64,000 bases of DNA from Huaxiibacter chinensis (GCF_022171985.1 NZ_JAJVHF010000015.1:1-64000); one strand, 5' to 3'. Positions 24,176 to 34,075 are shown, numbered from the stretch's first letter. Translations and numbers: made by a program. The notes: generated from the letters alone by a model not told the origin.

Positions 24176-25333
24176 TTATTTAGAACCGGCGCTCCAGCGA
24201 AATCCCCAGCCAAATGCCCGGTCCATTTCGTCCTGGCCTTTGAAGTACTGGTTAATTCGCTCGACTTTAATTGCGCCGTTTTCGTTTACGAGTCTGGCAA
24301 TGGCGCACAATGTGCGACGGTTTTCACCTTCGGTCAGGCGGGTCTCAATGGGCGGTTGATCCGGCACATGAATGGTGACCACACCATCAGTCTTGTCCCA
24401 GCTGGGAACACCTTCATAAATAAAGGCGTAAATCAGCACTTCGCGGATATGCTTCCATTCACGTCCATTGATATGCAGCCACTCGCCGTCTGATACATCA
24501 CCCGTCCGGTCATCGCCCTTGAGCTGAACATACGGTTCATCGCGATAATCACCGAATGCATTACCGAGCGCCTGAATGACCGATTTATACCCGTCCTGAA
24601 GCTCAACAAAGGCCCCCAGATCCAGGTCGATTCCTTTGGAGCCGAACATGCCTGCAAAGCCTGATTTGCCGCTGCCCCGGTGCCAGTTCAGGTTGATCCG
24701 GATTTCACCGAAGTTATCCCGTTTGGTCAGGCTGATTGCAGGCTTCTCTTTTGTCAGCGATACCTTGCTCAGGCTGATTTTTGTCTCAACTGGCGGAGGG
24801 GTTACAACCGGAGGAGTCGGGGCTGCGGGAGCCGGTTCGTCGGCAATATTTACGCCGAAATGCTCTGCCAGCGGTTTAAGTCCACCGTTGAACCCCTGCG
24901 CAACGAAGCGGAATTTCCAGTCATTATTACGACGGTAAAATTCACCCAGAATTAAGGCTGCTTCCTGACGGCCGCTCAGTTCGACACTGCCGCTAACCAG
25001 GCCGGTAGCCCCTTGCTCCACGTCGATGGAAAGATTACGAAGACCGGACACCGTCTGCCCACCGTCACAGGTCACGGTGAACGCAATTTTCTGGACATCA
25101 GGTTTCAGCCGGTTGAGCGCGACAGTAAAGGTTGAGTACTGGCCTTCACTGACCAGGCTGACGGTACCATCATCGTTACGTGGCTGACCATAAAACACCA
25201 TGTCCGCATCACCCTGCACCTTCCCGTCGGCATACAGGCGAAACGCCGAAGCATCCACCTGGCCGCCCGAGGTGATCCGGACCCGCAACTCCTGGGCTGG
25301 AACGGGGGCATTGCCCCCCGGCGTCAGGTTCAT
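24176..25333 (-). CDS. terA: Tellurite resistance protein TerA
   Basis: 385 residues: an N-terminal TerD-like domain, a Pro-rich linker (PAPAAPTPPVVTPPPVE) and a TerA-specific C-terminal domain (FGEIRINLNWHRGSGKSGFA). The ATG overlaps the terZ stop by one base, indicating coupling. Confidence 0.95.
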   Translation of the reverse strand: MNLTPGGNAPVPAQELRVRITSGGQVDASAFRLYADGKVQGDADMVFYGQPRNDDGTVSLVSEGQYSTFTVALNRLKPDVQKIAFTVTCDGGQTVSGLRNLSIDVEQGATGLVSGSVELSGRQEAALILGEFYRRNNDWKFRFVAQGFNGGLKPLAEHFGVNIADEPAPAAPTPPVVTPPPVETKISLSKVSLTKEKPAISLTKRDNFGEIRINLNWHRGSGKSGFAGMFGSKGIDLDLGAFVELQDGYKSVIQALGNAFGDYRDEPYVQLKGDDRTGDVSDGEWLHINGREWKHIREVLIYAFIYEGVPSWDKTDGVVTIHVPDQPPIETRLTEGENRRTLCAIARLVNENGAIKVERINQYFKGQDEMDRAFGWGFRWSAGSK

Positions 25334-25914
25334 TAGCGAATAACCGCTGAAACGATATCGGAGTGCATATCGTCAATTGTGCGGCCGCGACAGGCATGGC
25401 CAAGGGCGGTAAAGTCCCAGTTGCCGTTATTACGGCGCAGCGAAGAAATAACGATCCCGGTATGTGAGCCCTGCTCAGTCAGCTTGTAGCGAGCCAGCTC
25501 TTTGCCGGTTTGATCGACAACGCGGCAGAACGCGTTTTCGACGTCATTGAACGACTGACCACGGAAGCTGTTTACCGTAAACGCCAGGTATTCAACGTTT
25601 GCAGGCAGTCGGGAGAGGTTGACATTAATCACCTCATCGTCACCGTCACCTTCACCGGTCAGGTTATCGCCACTGTGCACAACAGCGCCGCAGGTGGATT
25701 CCAGTTTGCGGAACCAGATGGTGTCAATTGTTTTACCGGTGCTGTCCATTAATACGCAGCCAGCATCGAGATCGATTGAGTCGTTGCCTCCAAACAATCC
25801 TCCAAGAAGACCTTTTTTCTTAACCGGATCCCAACCGAGACCGAAATGAAGCTGGCTTAATGCAGATGATTCTTTGCTGAGTGATACCGTCTGGTTCTTA
25901 ACTAATGAAACCAT
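25333..25914 (-). CDS. terZ: Tellurium resistance protein TerZ
   Basis: 193 residues of the TerD family (LHFGLGWDPVKKKGLLGGLF then [31 protein letters not shown]). First gene of terZABCDE, with AAGGA upstream of the ATG and a good sigma70-like promoter at 25980-26007. Confidence 0.95.
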   Translation of the reverse strand: MVSLVKNQTVSLSKESSALSQLHFGLGWDPVKKKGLLGGLFGGNDSIDLDAGCVLMDSTGKTIDTIWFRKLESTCGAVVHSGDNLTGEGDGDDEVINVNLSRLPANVEYLAFTVNSFRGQSFNDVENAFCRVVDQTGKELARYKLTEQGSHTGIVISSLRRNNGNWDFTALGHACRGRTIDDMHSDIVSAVIR

Positions 25915-25979
25915 GTTTTATTCCTTAAAATGGTAATGACCGAGACAATCAAAGGTATATTTAGTAACTGACGAAGAAA

Positions 25980-26007
25980 ATCATATCATGATGAAGTTCT
26001 CTGACAA
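25980..26007 (-). promoter_or_regulatory. Promoter of terZABCDE
   Basis: On the minus strand TTGTCA (26002-26007), a 16 bp spacer and TATGAT (25980-25985), about 65 bp upstream of terZ. Confidence 0.65.
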
Positions 26008-26158
26008 GGGAAATTTTGGTAGTTTTCTGTAAAAACACAAAAAGAAATCCTTTTCAGGGTGTTAATTTTCTAAGTTTAATTTAAATATCAATGTGTTATC
26101 AGGAATCCAAAAAACCTGACGCACTCCATAACCACAGGAGTTATTAATCATATTATGA

Positions 26159-26187
26159 TTGACATGTAGCTTAGACACTCATAGACT
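26159..26187 (+). promoter_or_regulatory. Promoter of the divergent ter-associated operon
   Basis: TTGACA (26159-26164), a 17 bp spacer and TAGACT (26182-26187), about 47 bp upstream of the ATP-grasp gene. The 25915-26234 gap holds no gene and is AT-rich, so this and the terZ promoter are divergent and may share regulators. Confidence 0.6.
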
Positions 26188-26234
26188 CACTTCTCAATCA
26201 TAAATTTGCATGGCGTTCCGGATAATTAAAAAAA

Positions 26235-27293
26235 ATGAACAAGAAAATTTGGTTTATGGAAGGTTTATCCTCCCAGCGAGATATTATTCAGGGGGTAAAA
26301 TCATTTGCAAAAAAAAATAATTTTGCCATTACCGTTTTTGCCTCCCACCGTAACGAAAGAAATGAAATCCTTTCCGTTGCCGACTATTCTTTGACTGAAC
26401 CTGAAGATCCTCAAAAACGTCTTCAGTTTATCCAGGAAACCATTCAGTCCTACGGCATCCACCATATTCATACTGGCCGTAACAGCCAGTGGTTTGAAGA
26501 ACACCGTTCAGCCATTGAATCGACCGGTGCCACCCTTACTACCGGTGCAACGGGCGTCGACTGGTTAACTCTGGCTGACGAAAAAGTTACTTTTGCTCAG
26601 TTTATGGAGCAAAAGGGTCTCCCGGTCGTACCATCCTGGCGGGTGAATACGCTGGCAGAATTAAAAACACACCTCGCGGCCCCGCCGTTCACTGACAGCC
26701 CGGTATGCGTGAAGCCGGTGACGGGTATCTATGGCATGGGATTCTGGCGCTTTGATGACAGTGCTTCGCCTATGGCCGTCTTTAATCATCCCGAACATCG
26801 TCTGGTCAGTCCGCAACAGTATATTGCAGCAGCATCAGCTGCTGAGTCGTTTAAACCCCTTGTTTTGATGCCGTACCTGCCAGGCCCGGAATTTTCCGTC
26901 GATATCCTCGCGGATAAGGGCGAAATACTCGCAGCCGTGGGACGCCGTAAGGAAGGGGTTATCCAGTATCTGGTAAACGAAGGAAGCGCCTGGGAACTGG
27001 CGTGTGACTGCGCCAGGGTTATGAAGGCCGACGGGCTGGTGAATGTTCAGACGCGAAACGATGTGAATGGCAACCCGGTGCTGCTTGAAACCAACATGCG
27101 TCCGTCAGGGGGGGTGGGTTATACCCTTCACAGCGGGGTGAACCTTCCTGGGTTATTTGCTGCCTTTAAGCTCGGTCTGATGTCTGAAGATATGGTGCGC
27201 CAGAGCGCTAAAAACACCTTTTCTCCGGTTGCGGTGAGATCCATTACGGATGTAATTGCATACCCGGAATCACTCTCTAACCTTCTGAATTAA
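26235..27293 (+). CDS. ATP-grasp enzyme of the ter biosynthetic module
   Basis: 352 residues. ATP-grasp features: the central substrate loop (VCVKPVTGIYGMGFWRFDDS), ...LVLMPYLPGPEFSVDIL and the metal-binding VLLETNMRPSGGVGYTL. The family ligates a carboxylate to an amine or thiol using ATP. It heads an operon with a phosphoribosyltransferase, HAD phosphatase, StiP-like and CitE-like proteins, a set known to accompany ter genes and proposed to make a nucleoside-like metabolite. Confidence 0.85.
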   Translation: MNKKIWFMEGLSSQRDIIQGVKSFAKKNNFAITVFASHRNERNEILSVADYSLTEPEDPQKRLQFIQETIQSYGIHHIHTGRNSQWFEEHRSAIESTGATLTTGATGVDWLTLADEKVTFAQFMEQKGLPVVPSWRVNTLAELKTHLAAPPFTDSPVCVKPVTGIYGMGFWRFDDSASPMAVFNHPEHRLVSPQQYIAAASAAESFKPLVLMPYLPGPEFSVDILADKGEILAAVGRRKEGVIQYLVNEGSAWELACDCARVMKADGLVNVQTRNDVNGNPVLLETNMRPSGGVGYTLHSGVNLPGLFAAFKLGLMSEDMVRQSAKNTFSPVAVRSITDVIAYPESLSNLLN

Positions 27294-27302
27294 GGCGTAT
27301 TT

Positions 27303-28445
27303 ATGTCTGATATCCTCGAAGATATGATTTATCGCCGTACCCTCTCATGCGGTACGATTCAGGTAACCCGCGACCAGGGTGAAGTTTCGCTCGATGACCT
27401 GTTTGACATCGCTGAAAGACGTAACCCGAAACGCGCCTTTCTGTTTGTCAGCAAAGTACTCGGCAGGCACATTCCCGTGCCACCCTCAGTCATGCGGCAG
27501 GCCTACAGACAGCTTGCCAGCCAGTTCCCCTCGACACTGACAGGACCCGTACTGTTTATCGGTATGGCTGAAACCGCCGTTGGGCTTGGGGCCGGTGTAT
27601 TTGATGAAGTGCGCCACCAGCATCCTGAATCTGTCTATCTGACCTCTACCCGTCACCCGGTTGATGGCACGTTGCTTTGCGAGTTCAAGGAAGAACACAG
27701 CCACGCCACCGATCATCTGATCTATCTGCCAGATGATGAAGAGAAAAGACGTCGTGTTACCAACGCACGAACGCTGGTTTTGATTGATGACGAGGCAACC
27801 ACCGGTAATACCTTTATTAACCTGCTTTCAGCCCTGCGTAATACCGGCAAGCTTCAACATATTGAACAGGTTATAGCCGTTACGCTTACCGACTGGAGTG
27901 GCAAAGCCTTGTCCGAGCGCAGCACCTTACCAGTCACTTCGGTTTCTCTTGTAAGCGGTAAGTGGGGATGGACCCCATTACCTGATGCACCTGTCCCGGA
28001 CATGCCGAAAGTCAACGTAACTTCACGAGGAGAATGGGACATCCAGGGAAAACAGTCCTGGGGCCGACTGGGGATGCTCGCACCTGCGGCCGATCTCGGC
28101 CATGAGGTCTCCGTCCACAAGGGGGAACGTATTCTGGTTCTCGGGACCGGGGAATTCGTCTGGGAGCCGTTCCTGCTTGCTGAACGGCTCGAAGCTGCCG
28201 GAGCACAGGCATTTTATGGATCGACCACCCGCTCCCCTATCGCCGTTGGTTATGCCATTGAGTCCGCCATTTCCTTTACGGATAACTACGGGCTGGGCAT
28301 CCCCAATTTTGTCTATAACGTCGCCCACCAGCAGTTTGACCGCATTCTTGTGTGTACTGAGACACCCGCAGAAAGTATTGACACGCAGCTTCTTAAAGCG
28401 CTGGCTGAGGTTGCGGCCGTCGTGGAGATTGTTACCTATGAATAA
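27303..28445 (+). CDS. Phosphoribosyltransferase-domain protein (ter module)
   Basis: 380 residues. The PRPP-binding motif VLIDDEATTGNTFINLLSAL lies near residue 160. The C-terminal part (ERILVLGTGEFVWEPFLLAE and later TDNYGLGIPNFVYNV) corresponds to the TRSP-like domain found with ter PRTases. Its stop overlaps the start of the HAD gene. Confidence 0.85.
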   Translation: MSDILEDMIYRRTLSCGTIQVTRDQGEVSLDDLFDIAERRNPKRAFLFVSKVLGRHIPVPPSVMRQAYRQLASQFPSTLTGPVLFIGMAETAVGLGAGVFDEVRHQHPESVYLTSTRHPVDGTLLCEFKEEHSHATDHLIYLPDDEEKRRRVTNARTLVLIDDEATTGNTFINLLSALRNTGKLQHIEQVIAVTLTDWSGKALSERSTLPVTSVSLVSGKWGWTPLPDAPVPDMPKVNVTSRGEWDIQGKQSWGRLGMLAPAADLGHEVSVHKGERILVLGTGEFVWEPFLLAERLEAAGAQAFYGSTTRSPIAVGYAIESAISFTDNYGLGIPNFVYNVAHQQFDRILVCTETPAESIDTQLLKALAEVAAVVEIVTYE

Positions 28446-29211
28446 ACCCGTTGTTCTGAGCGACCTTGACGACACGCTCTTTCAGACCCGTCGTAAAATG
28501 GTGGACGAGCTGGCCCTGGAGCCATTCCGTACCGGTGCCGTTGATCGCACCCTGAATCCACGAAGCTTTATGACGGAAGAACAGTCCATGTTGGTGGACT
28601 GGCTCCTGGAGCAGGCTGAACTCATACCCGTTACCGCACGGGGAACTGAAGAAATCAGCCGCGTACGGATCCCTTTCCACTCCTGGGCAATCACCACTCA
28701 CGGGGCCGTCATTCTCACGCCAGAAGGCAAACCCGACGAGGAGTGGAAGGCCCATATGCTCGGCCAGCTGGCTCCCTATCAGGAAAAGCTGACATCGATG
28801 CAGCGTCTGATCACTGAAATGATGGACGCAAAAGGGATCAATGCCTGGGCAAGGCTGAACTTCGAATACGGTGAAACGGCGGTTTATATGGTGATGAAGC
28901 ACCGCGACAGCACCCGCCTTGACGAGCTCAATGCCATTGCAGATGAGATAGAAACGGTGTTTCCGACCGAGGGCTTCTACATCCACCGCAACAGTAATAA
29001 CGTGGCCTGGCTTCCCACCGCGGTTGAGAAAGGGCTGGCAGTCAGATGGCTTCTTGAAAAACTTCGGGCTGAACGCGGAGTCTTCCCCGTAATTGGTCTG
29101 GGCGACAGCCTGAGCGATCATCGTTTTATGAAACTGTGCAGCTGGTTTGGCATCCCGCGTCAGAGTCAGTTTGCAGATGCCATTTCACAGCGAATTTTTG
29201 GAGAAAATTAA
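28438..29211 (+). CDS. HAD-superfamily hydrolase (ter module)
   Basis: 257 residues from ATG 28438, which overlaps the preceding stop; upstream in-frame codons belong to the previous gene's shadow. HAD motif I is VLSDLDDTLFQTRRK and motif IV is GLGDSLSDHRF, near the C-terminus. A phosphatase of the same putative biosynthetic pathway. Confidence 0.85.
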   Translation: MNKPVVLSDLDDTLFQTRRKMVDELALEPFRTGAVDRTLNPRSFMTEEQSMLVDWLLEQAELIPVTARGTEEISRVRIPFHSWAITTHGAVILTPEGKPDEEWKAHMLGQLAPYQEKLTSMQRLITEMMDAKGINAWARLNFEYGETAVYMVMKHRDSTRLDELNAIADEIETVFPTEGFYIHRNSNNVAWLPTAVEKGLAVRWLLEKLRAERGVFPVIGLGDSLSDHRFMKLCSWFGIPRQSQFADAISQRIFGEN

Positions 29212-29212
29212 A

Positions 29213-30292
29213 ATGCAGCCACATGACACATTTACCGGCTCATACCAGCCCGGTGACGTGGAATTTCTGCTAAAGCCGGTAGTCATTGAGATGACGCCGG
29301 TTGAGCAAAAAGAAGAGCTGATTCAGTCAGGGAAGAAACATTATTCGGACATGCTCAGTCAGGAGCCAGCGCCAACACAATGGCATCTTGATTTGTTTCA
29401 CCGGGCGCTGGATCGGGGCGCAGAGAGACTTGCAAAAGAAGTCACACAGCTCGCTATTGCTCTGGCCGAACGCTTCGGTGATGAGCCCATTGTACTGGCC
29501 AGTCTCGTCAGAGCTGGCGTGCCGCTCGGCGTTATGCTGCACCAGGCCCTGCGTGACATGGGGAAAACCTCATGGCATTACGGTATCAGCATTATCCGGG
29601 ATCGTGGAATTGACGGTGCAGCCCTCGACGTCATTGAAGAGCGCCATGGTACCAGCGGTATTGTCTTTGTTGACGGATGGACAGGTAAAGGCGCAATTAC
29701 CGGAGAGCTTGTACGCGCACTGAAAGATCGCCCGGGCTATCCTGAGCAGCCGCGACTGGTTGTCCTGGCCGATCCCTGTGGCTGCTCCTGGCTTGCAGCC
29801 AGTGATGATGACTGGCTCATTCCTTTTGGCATCATGGGTGCGCCGGTATCAGGCCTGATCTCCCGGTCAGTATGGTCCTCTGAAGGATTACATGGGTGCA
29901 TGGTTTGCGAGCATCTCAGTGAATTCGAATGCAGCCGGATGCTTGTCGATACCGTCGCCCATTTCCGTAAGAAGTTAACCCCGTCATCCCTCGCTACCCT
30001 GAGCTGGAATATGGAGTCAGCCCGGGTCTTATGGCAGACAAGTCGCGACGTTATCGCGTTCCTGGCCGATGAATTTAAAGTGGACAGCGTCAATCGTATT
30101 AAACCCGGTATTGCTGAAGCAACCCGGGCTGTATTACGTCGGGTACCGGACCATGTATTTGTGCGTTCTATTGACGACCCGGACGTTGCCTTGCTTGTAG
30201 GGCTTGCTCGTGAAAAGGGAATAGTTGTTACAGAAATGGGGGGAACCCTCGGCCAGTATCGGGCTGTAACCATTATCAAGAAGGTACTCTGA
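29213..30292 (+). CDS. StiP-family / PRTase-like protein with PELOTA-like C-terminus
   Basis: 359 residues from ATG 29213. The N-terminal two thirds (YQPGDVEFLLKPVVIEMTPV; VLASLVRAGVPLGVMLHQAL; GIVFVDGWTGKGAITGELVR) match the family annotated as StiP cysteine protease but now regarded as PRTase-like. The C-terminal about 90 residues (ATRAVLRRVPDHVFVRSIDD) look like the RNA-binding PELOTA domain. Its stop overlaps the next ATG. Confidence 0.8.
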   Translation: MQPHDTFTGSYQPGDVEFLLKPVVIEMTPVEQKEELIQSGKKHYSDMLSQEPAPTQWHLDLFHRALDRGAERLAKEVTQLAIALAERFGDEPIVLASLVRAGVPLGVMLHQALRDMGKTSWHYGISIIRDRGIDGAALDVIEERHGTSGIVFVDGWTGKGAITGELVRALKDRPGYPEQPRLVVLADPCGCSWLAASDDDWLIPFGIMGAPVSGLISRSVWSSEGLHGCMVCEHLSEFECSRMLVDTVAHFRKKLTPSSLATLSWNMESARVLWQTSRDVIAFLADEFKVDSVNRIKPGIAEATRAVLRRVPDHVFVRSIDDPDVALLVGLAREKGIVVTEMGGTLGQYRAVTIIKKVL

Positions 30293-31248
30293 TGAAAAAT
30301 CGTCTTTCTCCCTGGAATCTGGGAGCCACGCTATACATGCCTGCAACACGGGAAGATATTGCTGATGCCGTCCTGCACGGGAAAATCCCGGGTTTGCGCT
30401 CTCTGGTGATTTGCCTGGAGGATGCTGTCAGTGAAGCAGACATCCCCATCGCCCTCAAAAATCTGGAGCACCTGCTGCACGAGCTCAGTAACAGCATGCG
30501 TAGCCTGGGTAAAAATGACTGGCCTCTGGTGTTCATTCGCCCTCGGCATGCCGAAATGGGCAGATGGTTAAAAGCGCATTATGATCTTTCCGCTGTCGAT
30601 GGGTTTGTGTTGCCGAAATTTACCCTCAGTTCGTTAGCTGAATGGTGGGATATCATGGGCGGGACTCACCTGTGCATGATGCCAACGCTGGAAACAGAAG
30701 ACGTCTTTGACGTGGTTCAGATGCGCGAGCTGGCCACTCGCCTGGTGGAACATCCCTGCCACGACCGCATTATTGCGCTTCGAATCGGCGGCAACGATCT
30801 TATGAACGTTGTGTCGCTTCGCCGCCCCCGGGACCTGACGCTGTATGACAGCCCGATGGGCTACGTCATCAAAATGCTCGTTTCAGTCTTCGGCCCGCGT
30901 GATTTTGCCCTGACCGCGCCCGTATGTGAGCATATTGACGATCATGCCGTTATGGCCAGAGAGCTGGCTCTTGATATGGCACATGGGCTTGTTGGGAAAA
31001 CGGCCATTCACCCGGGTCAGATAGAGGTCATTCAAAACGCGCTGATGGTCACTCAGGGTGAGTATTCTGACGCTCTGCGGATCCTGAACTCTACCCAGGC
31101 CGTGTTTAAGTCGCAGGGAGCAATGTGTGAACCCGCCACACATCGCCGCTGGGCGGCTGGCATTCTGGACAGAGCTCGTTTTTATGGGTTACAGAACGAG
31201 CAAAGCGCTGATGGAATCAGATTACTTACCGTGACCCAGCATCATTAA
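30292..31248 (+). CDS. HpcH/HpaI aldolase / citrate lyase beta-like (ter module)
   Basis: 318 residues of the CitE-like TIM-barrel family: LRSLVICLEDAVSEADIPIA with the acidic metal ligand, FIRPRHAEMGRW, LRIGGNDLMNVVSLRRPRDL and LVGKTAIHPGQIEVIQNALM. Carbon-carbon lyase chemistry is expected. It couples with the StiP-like gene by ATGA overlap. Confidence 0.88.
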   Translation: MKNRLSPWNLGATLYMPATREDIADAVLHGKIPGLRSLVICLEDAVSEADIPIALKNLEHLLHELSNSMRSLGKNDWPLVFIRPRHAEMGRWLKAHYDLSAVDGFVLPKFTLSSLAEWWDIMGGTHLCMMPTLETEDVFDVVQMRELATRLVEHPCHDRIIALRIGGNDLMNVVSLRRPRDLTLYDSPMGYVIKMLVSVFGPRDFALTAPVCEHIDDHAVMARELALDMAHGLVGKTAIHPGQIEVIQNALMVTQGEYSDALRILNSTQAVFKSQGAMCEPATHRRWAAGILDRARFYGLQNEQSADGIRLLTVTQHH

Positions 31249-31258
31249 GGAAATCATA

Positions 31259-32467
31259 ATGGGGTTCAGGTTCAGAAAGTCGATCAACATTATTCCTGGC
31301 GTTCGCCTCAACCTGAGTAACGGTGCACCGAGCCTGAGTGTCGGGCCGAGAGGTGCTTCCGTTTCTTTTGGTAGCCGGGGGACCTATGCCAATCTGGGCT
31401 TGCCCGGTACCGGGCTGAGTTACCGTACCCGGCTTGACCGGGCCGCGCGTTCCGGAGGTGGAAACCGGACGGCAACCGACCCGGGGCTCAGACAGGCGCT
31501 TGAGCAGGAAGCCGCTGAACTCATGTCAGCGGTAACCGCAATCCGTAATATTCACGAGCTGACGCCGGATCCAAAAACAGGCATCAGCTGGGCAGAGCTG
31601 GAAGCAGTATACCTGCATAACAGAACGTCGCCTTTTCAGGTTCCGGCACCGGTGCGTCCAGAAAAGCCAGACTACCTTGCATTGCCGGAAAAGCCTGCCG
31701 AGAGCGAAGGCATTAGTTTTCTGGGTAAATGGTTTGAATCGGAATCAGCTAAAGCTGAGCGCCACGCCGAAAATCTTCGCCGGTGGCAGCAGGAGCTGAT
31801 TGATGTGGAGCGTGAGAATACCCTTCGACAGCACCGGTACCAGCAACAACGGACGGCCTGGGCCGAACAGTATGCAAACTGGAAGTTTGAAGCAGAAGAA
31901 CATGAAAAACGGCTCGCCACGGCTCAGGCAGATGCCCGGCAGCAGTTCCGGACAGACGCCGCGTTTTTCGAATCATACCTGGCGGGTGTGCTGGCAGAAA
32001 CTGAATGGCCGCGTGAAACGATTGTTGCATTTGAAGTAAAGCCGGAGCTATCAGCAGTCCTGCTGGACGTTGATTTAGCTGAGATTGAAGATTTCCCTGA
32101 TAAGATTTACGGCGTTAATGCCCGGGGCACGGAGCTGACGGAAAAAGCCATGACGCAAAAAGCCGTACGCGAAAACTATGCCCGCCACGTCCATGGCTGC
32201 TTGTTCCGCCTGGTCGGTATCGTTTTACATACGCTACCTTTCGACAACGTGATTGTGTCAGGCTTTACGCAACGGGTCAGTAAGCGGACCGGCTATCTGG
32301 AGGATGAGTATATCCTGTCCTGCAAATGCACTCGCAGCCAGATGTCGTCAGTAAATTTTGCAGGCATAGAACACATTGATCCGGTTGAAGCGTTAGGCGA
32401 TCACCCGGTTATTCGAAAGATGAGCAGTACCTTCATTTTTCAGCCTATTGAACCACTAACCCTTTAA
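31259..32467 (+). CDS. DUF4236-domain protein (ter region)
   Basis: 402 residues. The N-terminal DUF4236 domain is a repetitive beta motif (MGFRFRKSINIIPGVRLNLS; GPRGASVSFGSRGTYANLGL). A charged coiled coil (about 150-230) and a globular C-terminal domain follow. It lies 10 bp after the CitE-like gene, the last member of the module before terW. Function unknown. Confidence 0.8.
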   Translation: MGFRFRKSINIIPGVRLNLSNGAPSLSVGPRGASVSFGSRGTYANLGLPGTGLSYRTRLDRAARSGGGNRTATDPGLRQALEQEAAELMSAVTAIRNIHELTPDPKTGISWAELEAVYLHNRTSPFQVPAPVRPEKPDYLALPEKPAESEGISFLGKWFESESAKAERHAENLRRWQQELIDVERENTLRQHRYQQQRTAWAEQYANWKFEAEEHEKRLATAQADARQQFRTDAAFFESYLAGVLAETEWPRETIVAFEVKPELSAVLLDVDLAEIEDFPDKIYGVNARGTELTEKAMTQKAVRENYARHVHGCLFRLVGIVLHTLPFDNVIVSGFTQRVSKRTGYLEDEYILSCKCTRSQMSSVNFAGIEHIDPVEALGDHPVIRKMSSTFIFQPIEPLTL

Positions 32468-32484
32468 GCAGGCTAAATCTTACG

Positions 32485-32952
32485 ATGCAATTAAATACCA
32501 GACAGGCCCGGATTTTTAAGCTTGCCAACTTACTGGGCACCGGCAAGCCCGTTTCCGCTGCCGACATTATAACCAGTCTGGAATGCTCAGAGCCGACATT
32601 AACCCGGGCCCTCAAAGAGCTACGCGAGTCATATTCTGCGGAGATCAAATACAGCAAGGCAGGTCATTCCTACCATCTCGTTAATCCGGGCCAGCTGGAT
32701 AAAAAGACCCTTCGCCGGATGAATGAAGCGCTCGCACAGAATGCTGAACTGAAAACCGGTGAGTCTACAGGGAAGGTCGTACTCGATAAGGATAAAAAAA
32801 CAGCCGTGTCCTTATCGCTACGCATGCGGATCTTAAGAAAAATTGACCGTCTGGCTGCGCTGAGTGGCTCGACCCGAAGTGAAGCGGTAGAGAAGCTGGC
32901 TCTGCACTCCGTTGACGAACTGATAAAAGAATACAGCGCTAAAAAGTCCTGA
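32485..32952 (+). CDS. terW: TerW, putative DNA-binding regulator of the ter genes
   Basis: 155 residues. The N-terminal winged-helix-like region (KLANLLGTGKPVSAADIITS, SEPTLTRALKELRESYSAEI) and the C-terminal ribbon-helix-helix-like segment (SLSLRMRILRKIDRLAALSG then STRSEAVEKLAL) suit a transcription factor. In R478-type plasmids TerW is required for full resistance. A terminator follows. Confidence 0.88.
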   Translation: MQLNTRQARIFKLANLLGTGKPVSAADIITSLECSEPTLTRALKELRESYSAEIKYSKAGHSYHLVNPGQLDKKTLRRMNEALAQNAELKTGESTGKVVLDKDKKTAVSLSLRMRILRKIDRLAALSGSTRSEAVEKLALHSVDELIKEYSAKKS

Positions 32953-32965
32953 CGCTAAATCTCAG

Positions 32966-32989
32966 ACCGGGGTGAAAACCCCGGTTTTG
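32966..32989 (+). terminator. Rho-independent terminator after terW
   Basis: ACCGGGG-TGAAAA-CCCCGGT followed by TTTG, 13 bp after the terW stop. Confidence 0.85.
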
Positions 32990-33414
32990 TCATATTTTAC
33001 CTCTGTATTGGCGTGACGTAGTTTTGATCTATTCTCCTCCCGCAATGCCAGCAGCGCCTTACTGACTACAAAACCTGGTGTCTTGACATCCTCTTGTGCT
33101 ACACATCAATCTTTGGGCGTTTTACACTCCATTCATGCAGATCTGTGATGTATGATGAATTTCATACATAAGACAGTTTATTTGTCCGAGTTTTTTCAGA
33201 AATCTTATATTCCAGTCCGGTCTGAATTATTTTTCTGTTGATAAGAGGCCATTCACATGTCGGTAATTCTATGGTGGTTAACTTATTTCTTTAATGCCGC
33301 TTCTGAGTATTTAATCTCCACCCGACAGATGTCGTGCCGTTTTATCAAATCAACAAACCCTGGCCTCTTCCTGAAACTACTCTCCTCTTCCGATCTCTTA
33401 AGAAGGAATTACAT
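32990..33414. other. terW-terY intergenic region
   Basis: About 425 bp without a gene, AT-rich. An inverted repeat ATGTATG (33148-33154) / CATACAT (33163-33169) is a candidate operator. It should contain the promoter for the terY-X-Y-phosphatase-kinase operon. Confidence 0.45.
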
Positions 33415-34053
33415 TTGAGACGCTTACCCGTATATCTGCTACTCGACACGTCCGGCTCTATGCACGGAGAGCCTATCGAAGCGGTTAAAAATGGCGTTCA
33501 GACGCTGCTTACCACGCTGAAACAGGATCCGTATGCACTCGAAACGGCTCACGTGTCAGTGATCACCTTTGATTCTTCAGCCCGACAGGCAGTCCCCCTG
33601 ACAGACCTCCTGAGTTTCCAGATGCCAGCACTAACAGCCAGCGGCACCACGTCTCTTGGCGAAGCGCTTTCCCTCACGGCCAGCTCCATTGCCAAAGAAG
33701 TACAGAAAACGACGGCTGACACTAAAGGTGACTGGCGTCCCCTTGTATTCCTGATGACGGATGGAAGTCCGAATGATGACTGGCGTAAAGGCCTGAATGA
33801 CTTTAAAGCGGCCAGAACCGGCGTTGTTGTGGCATGTGCAGCCGGGCATGATGCCGATACCAGCGTCCTCAAAGAAATCACTGAAATCGTGGTTCAGCTC
33901 GATACAGCTGACAGTTCGACGATTAAAGCTTTCTTTAAATGGGTCAGTGCGAGCATTTCGGTAGGCAGTCAGAAAGTGGAGTCCAGCAAAAAAGAAGTGA
34001 TCGGTCTTGAAGACCTGCCACCGCCGCCGCCAGAAGTAAATGTGGTCTTATAA
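33415..34053 (+). CDS. terY: TerY-type vWA protein (first copy), TTG start
   Basis: 212 residues from a TTG at 33415-33417 preceded by AAGGA at 7 bp. This start aligns with that of the paralogue at 34717 (both begin RRLPVYL); the frame is open to 33334 but without a ribosome-binding site. The vWA MIDAS is DTSGSMHGE with later FLMTDGSPND; the tail is a PPPPP stretch. Metal-dependent protein-binding domain of the ter system. Confidence 0.9.
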   Translation: MRRLPVYLLLDTSGSMHGEPIEAVKNGVQTLLTTLKQDPYALETAHVSVITFDSSARQAVPLTDLLSFQMPALTASGTTSLGEALSLTASSIAKEVQKTTADTKGDWRPLVFLMTDGSPNDDWRKGLNDFKAARTGVVVACAAGHDADTSVLKEITEIVVQLDTADSSTIKAFFKWVSASISVGSQKVESSKKEVIGLEDLPPPPPEVNVVL

Positions 34054-34075
34054 TTTTATTGATTAAGGGGATATC

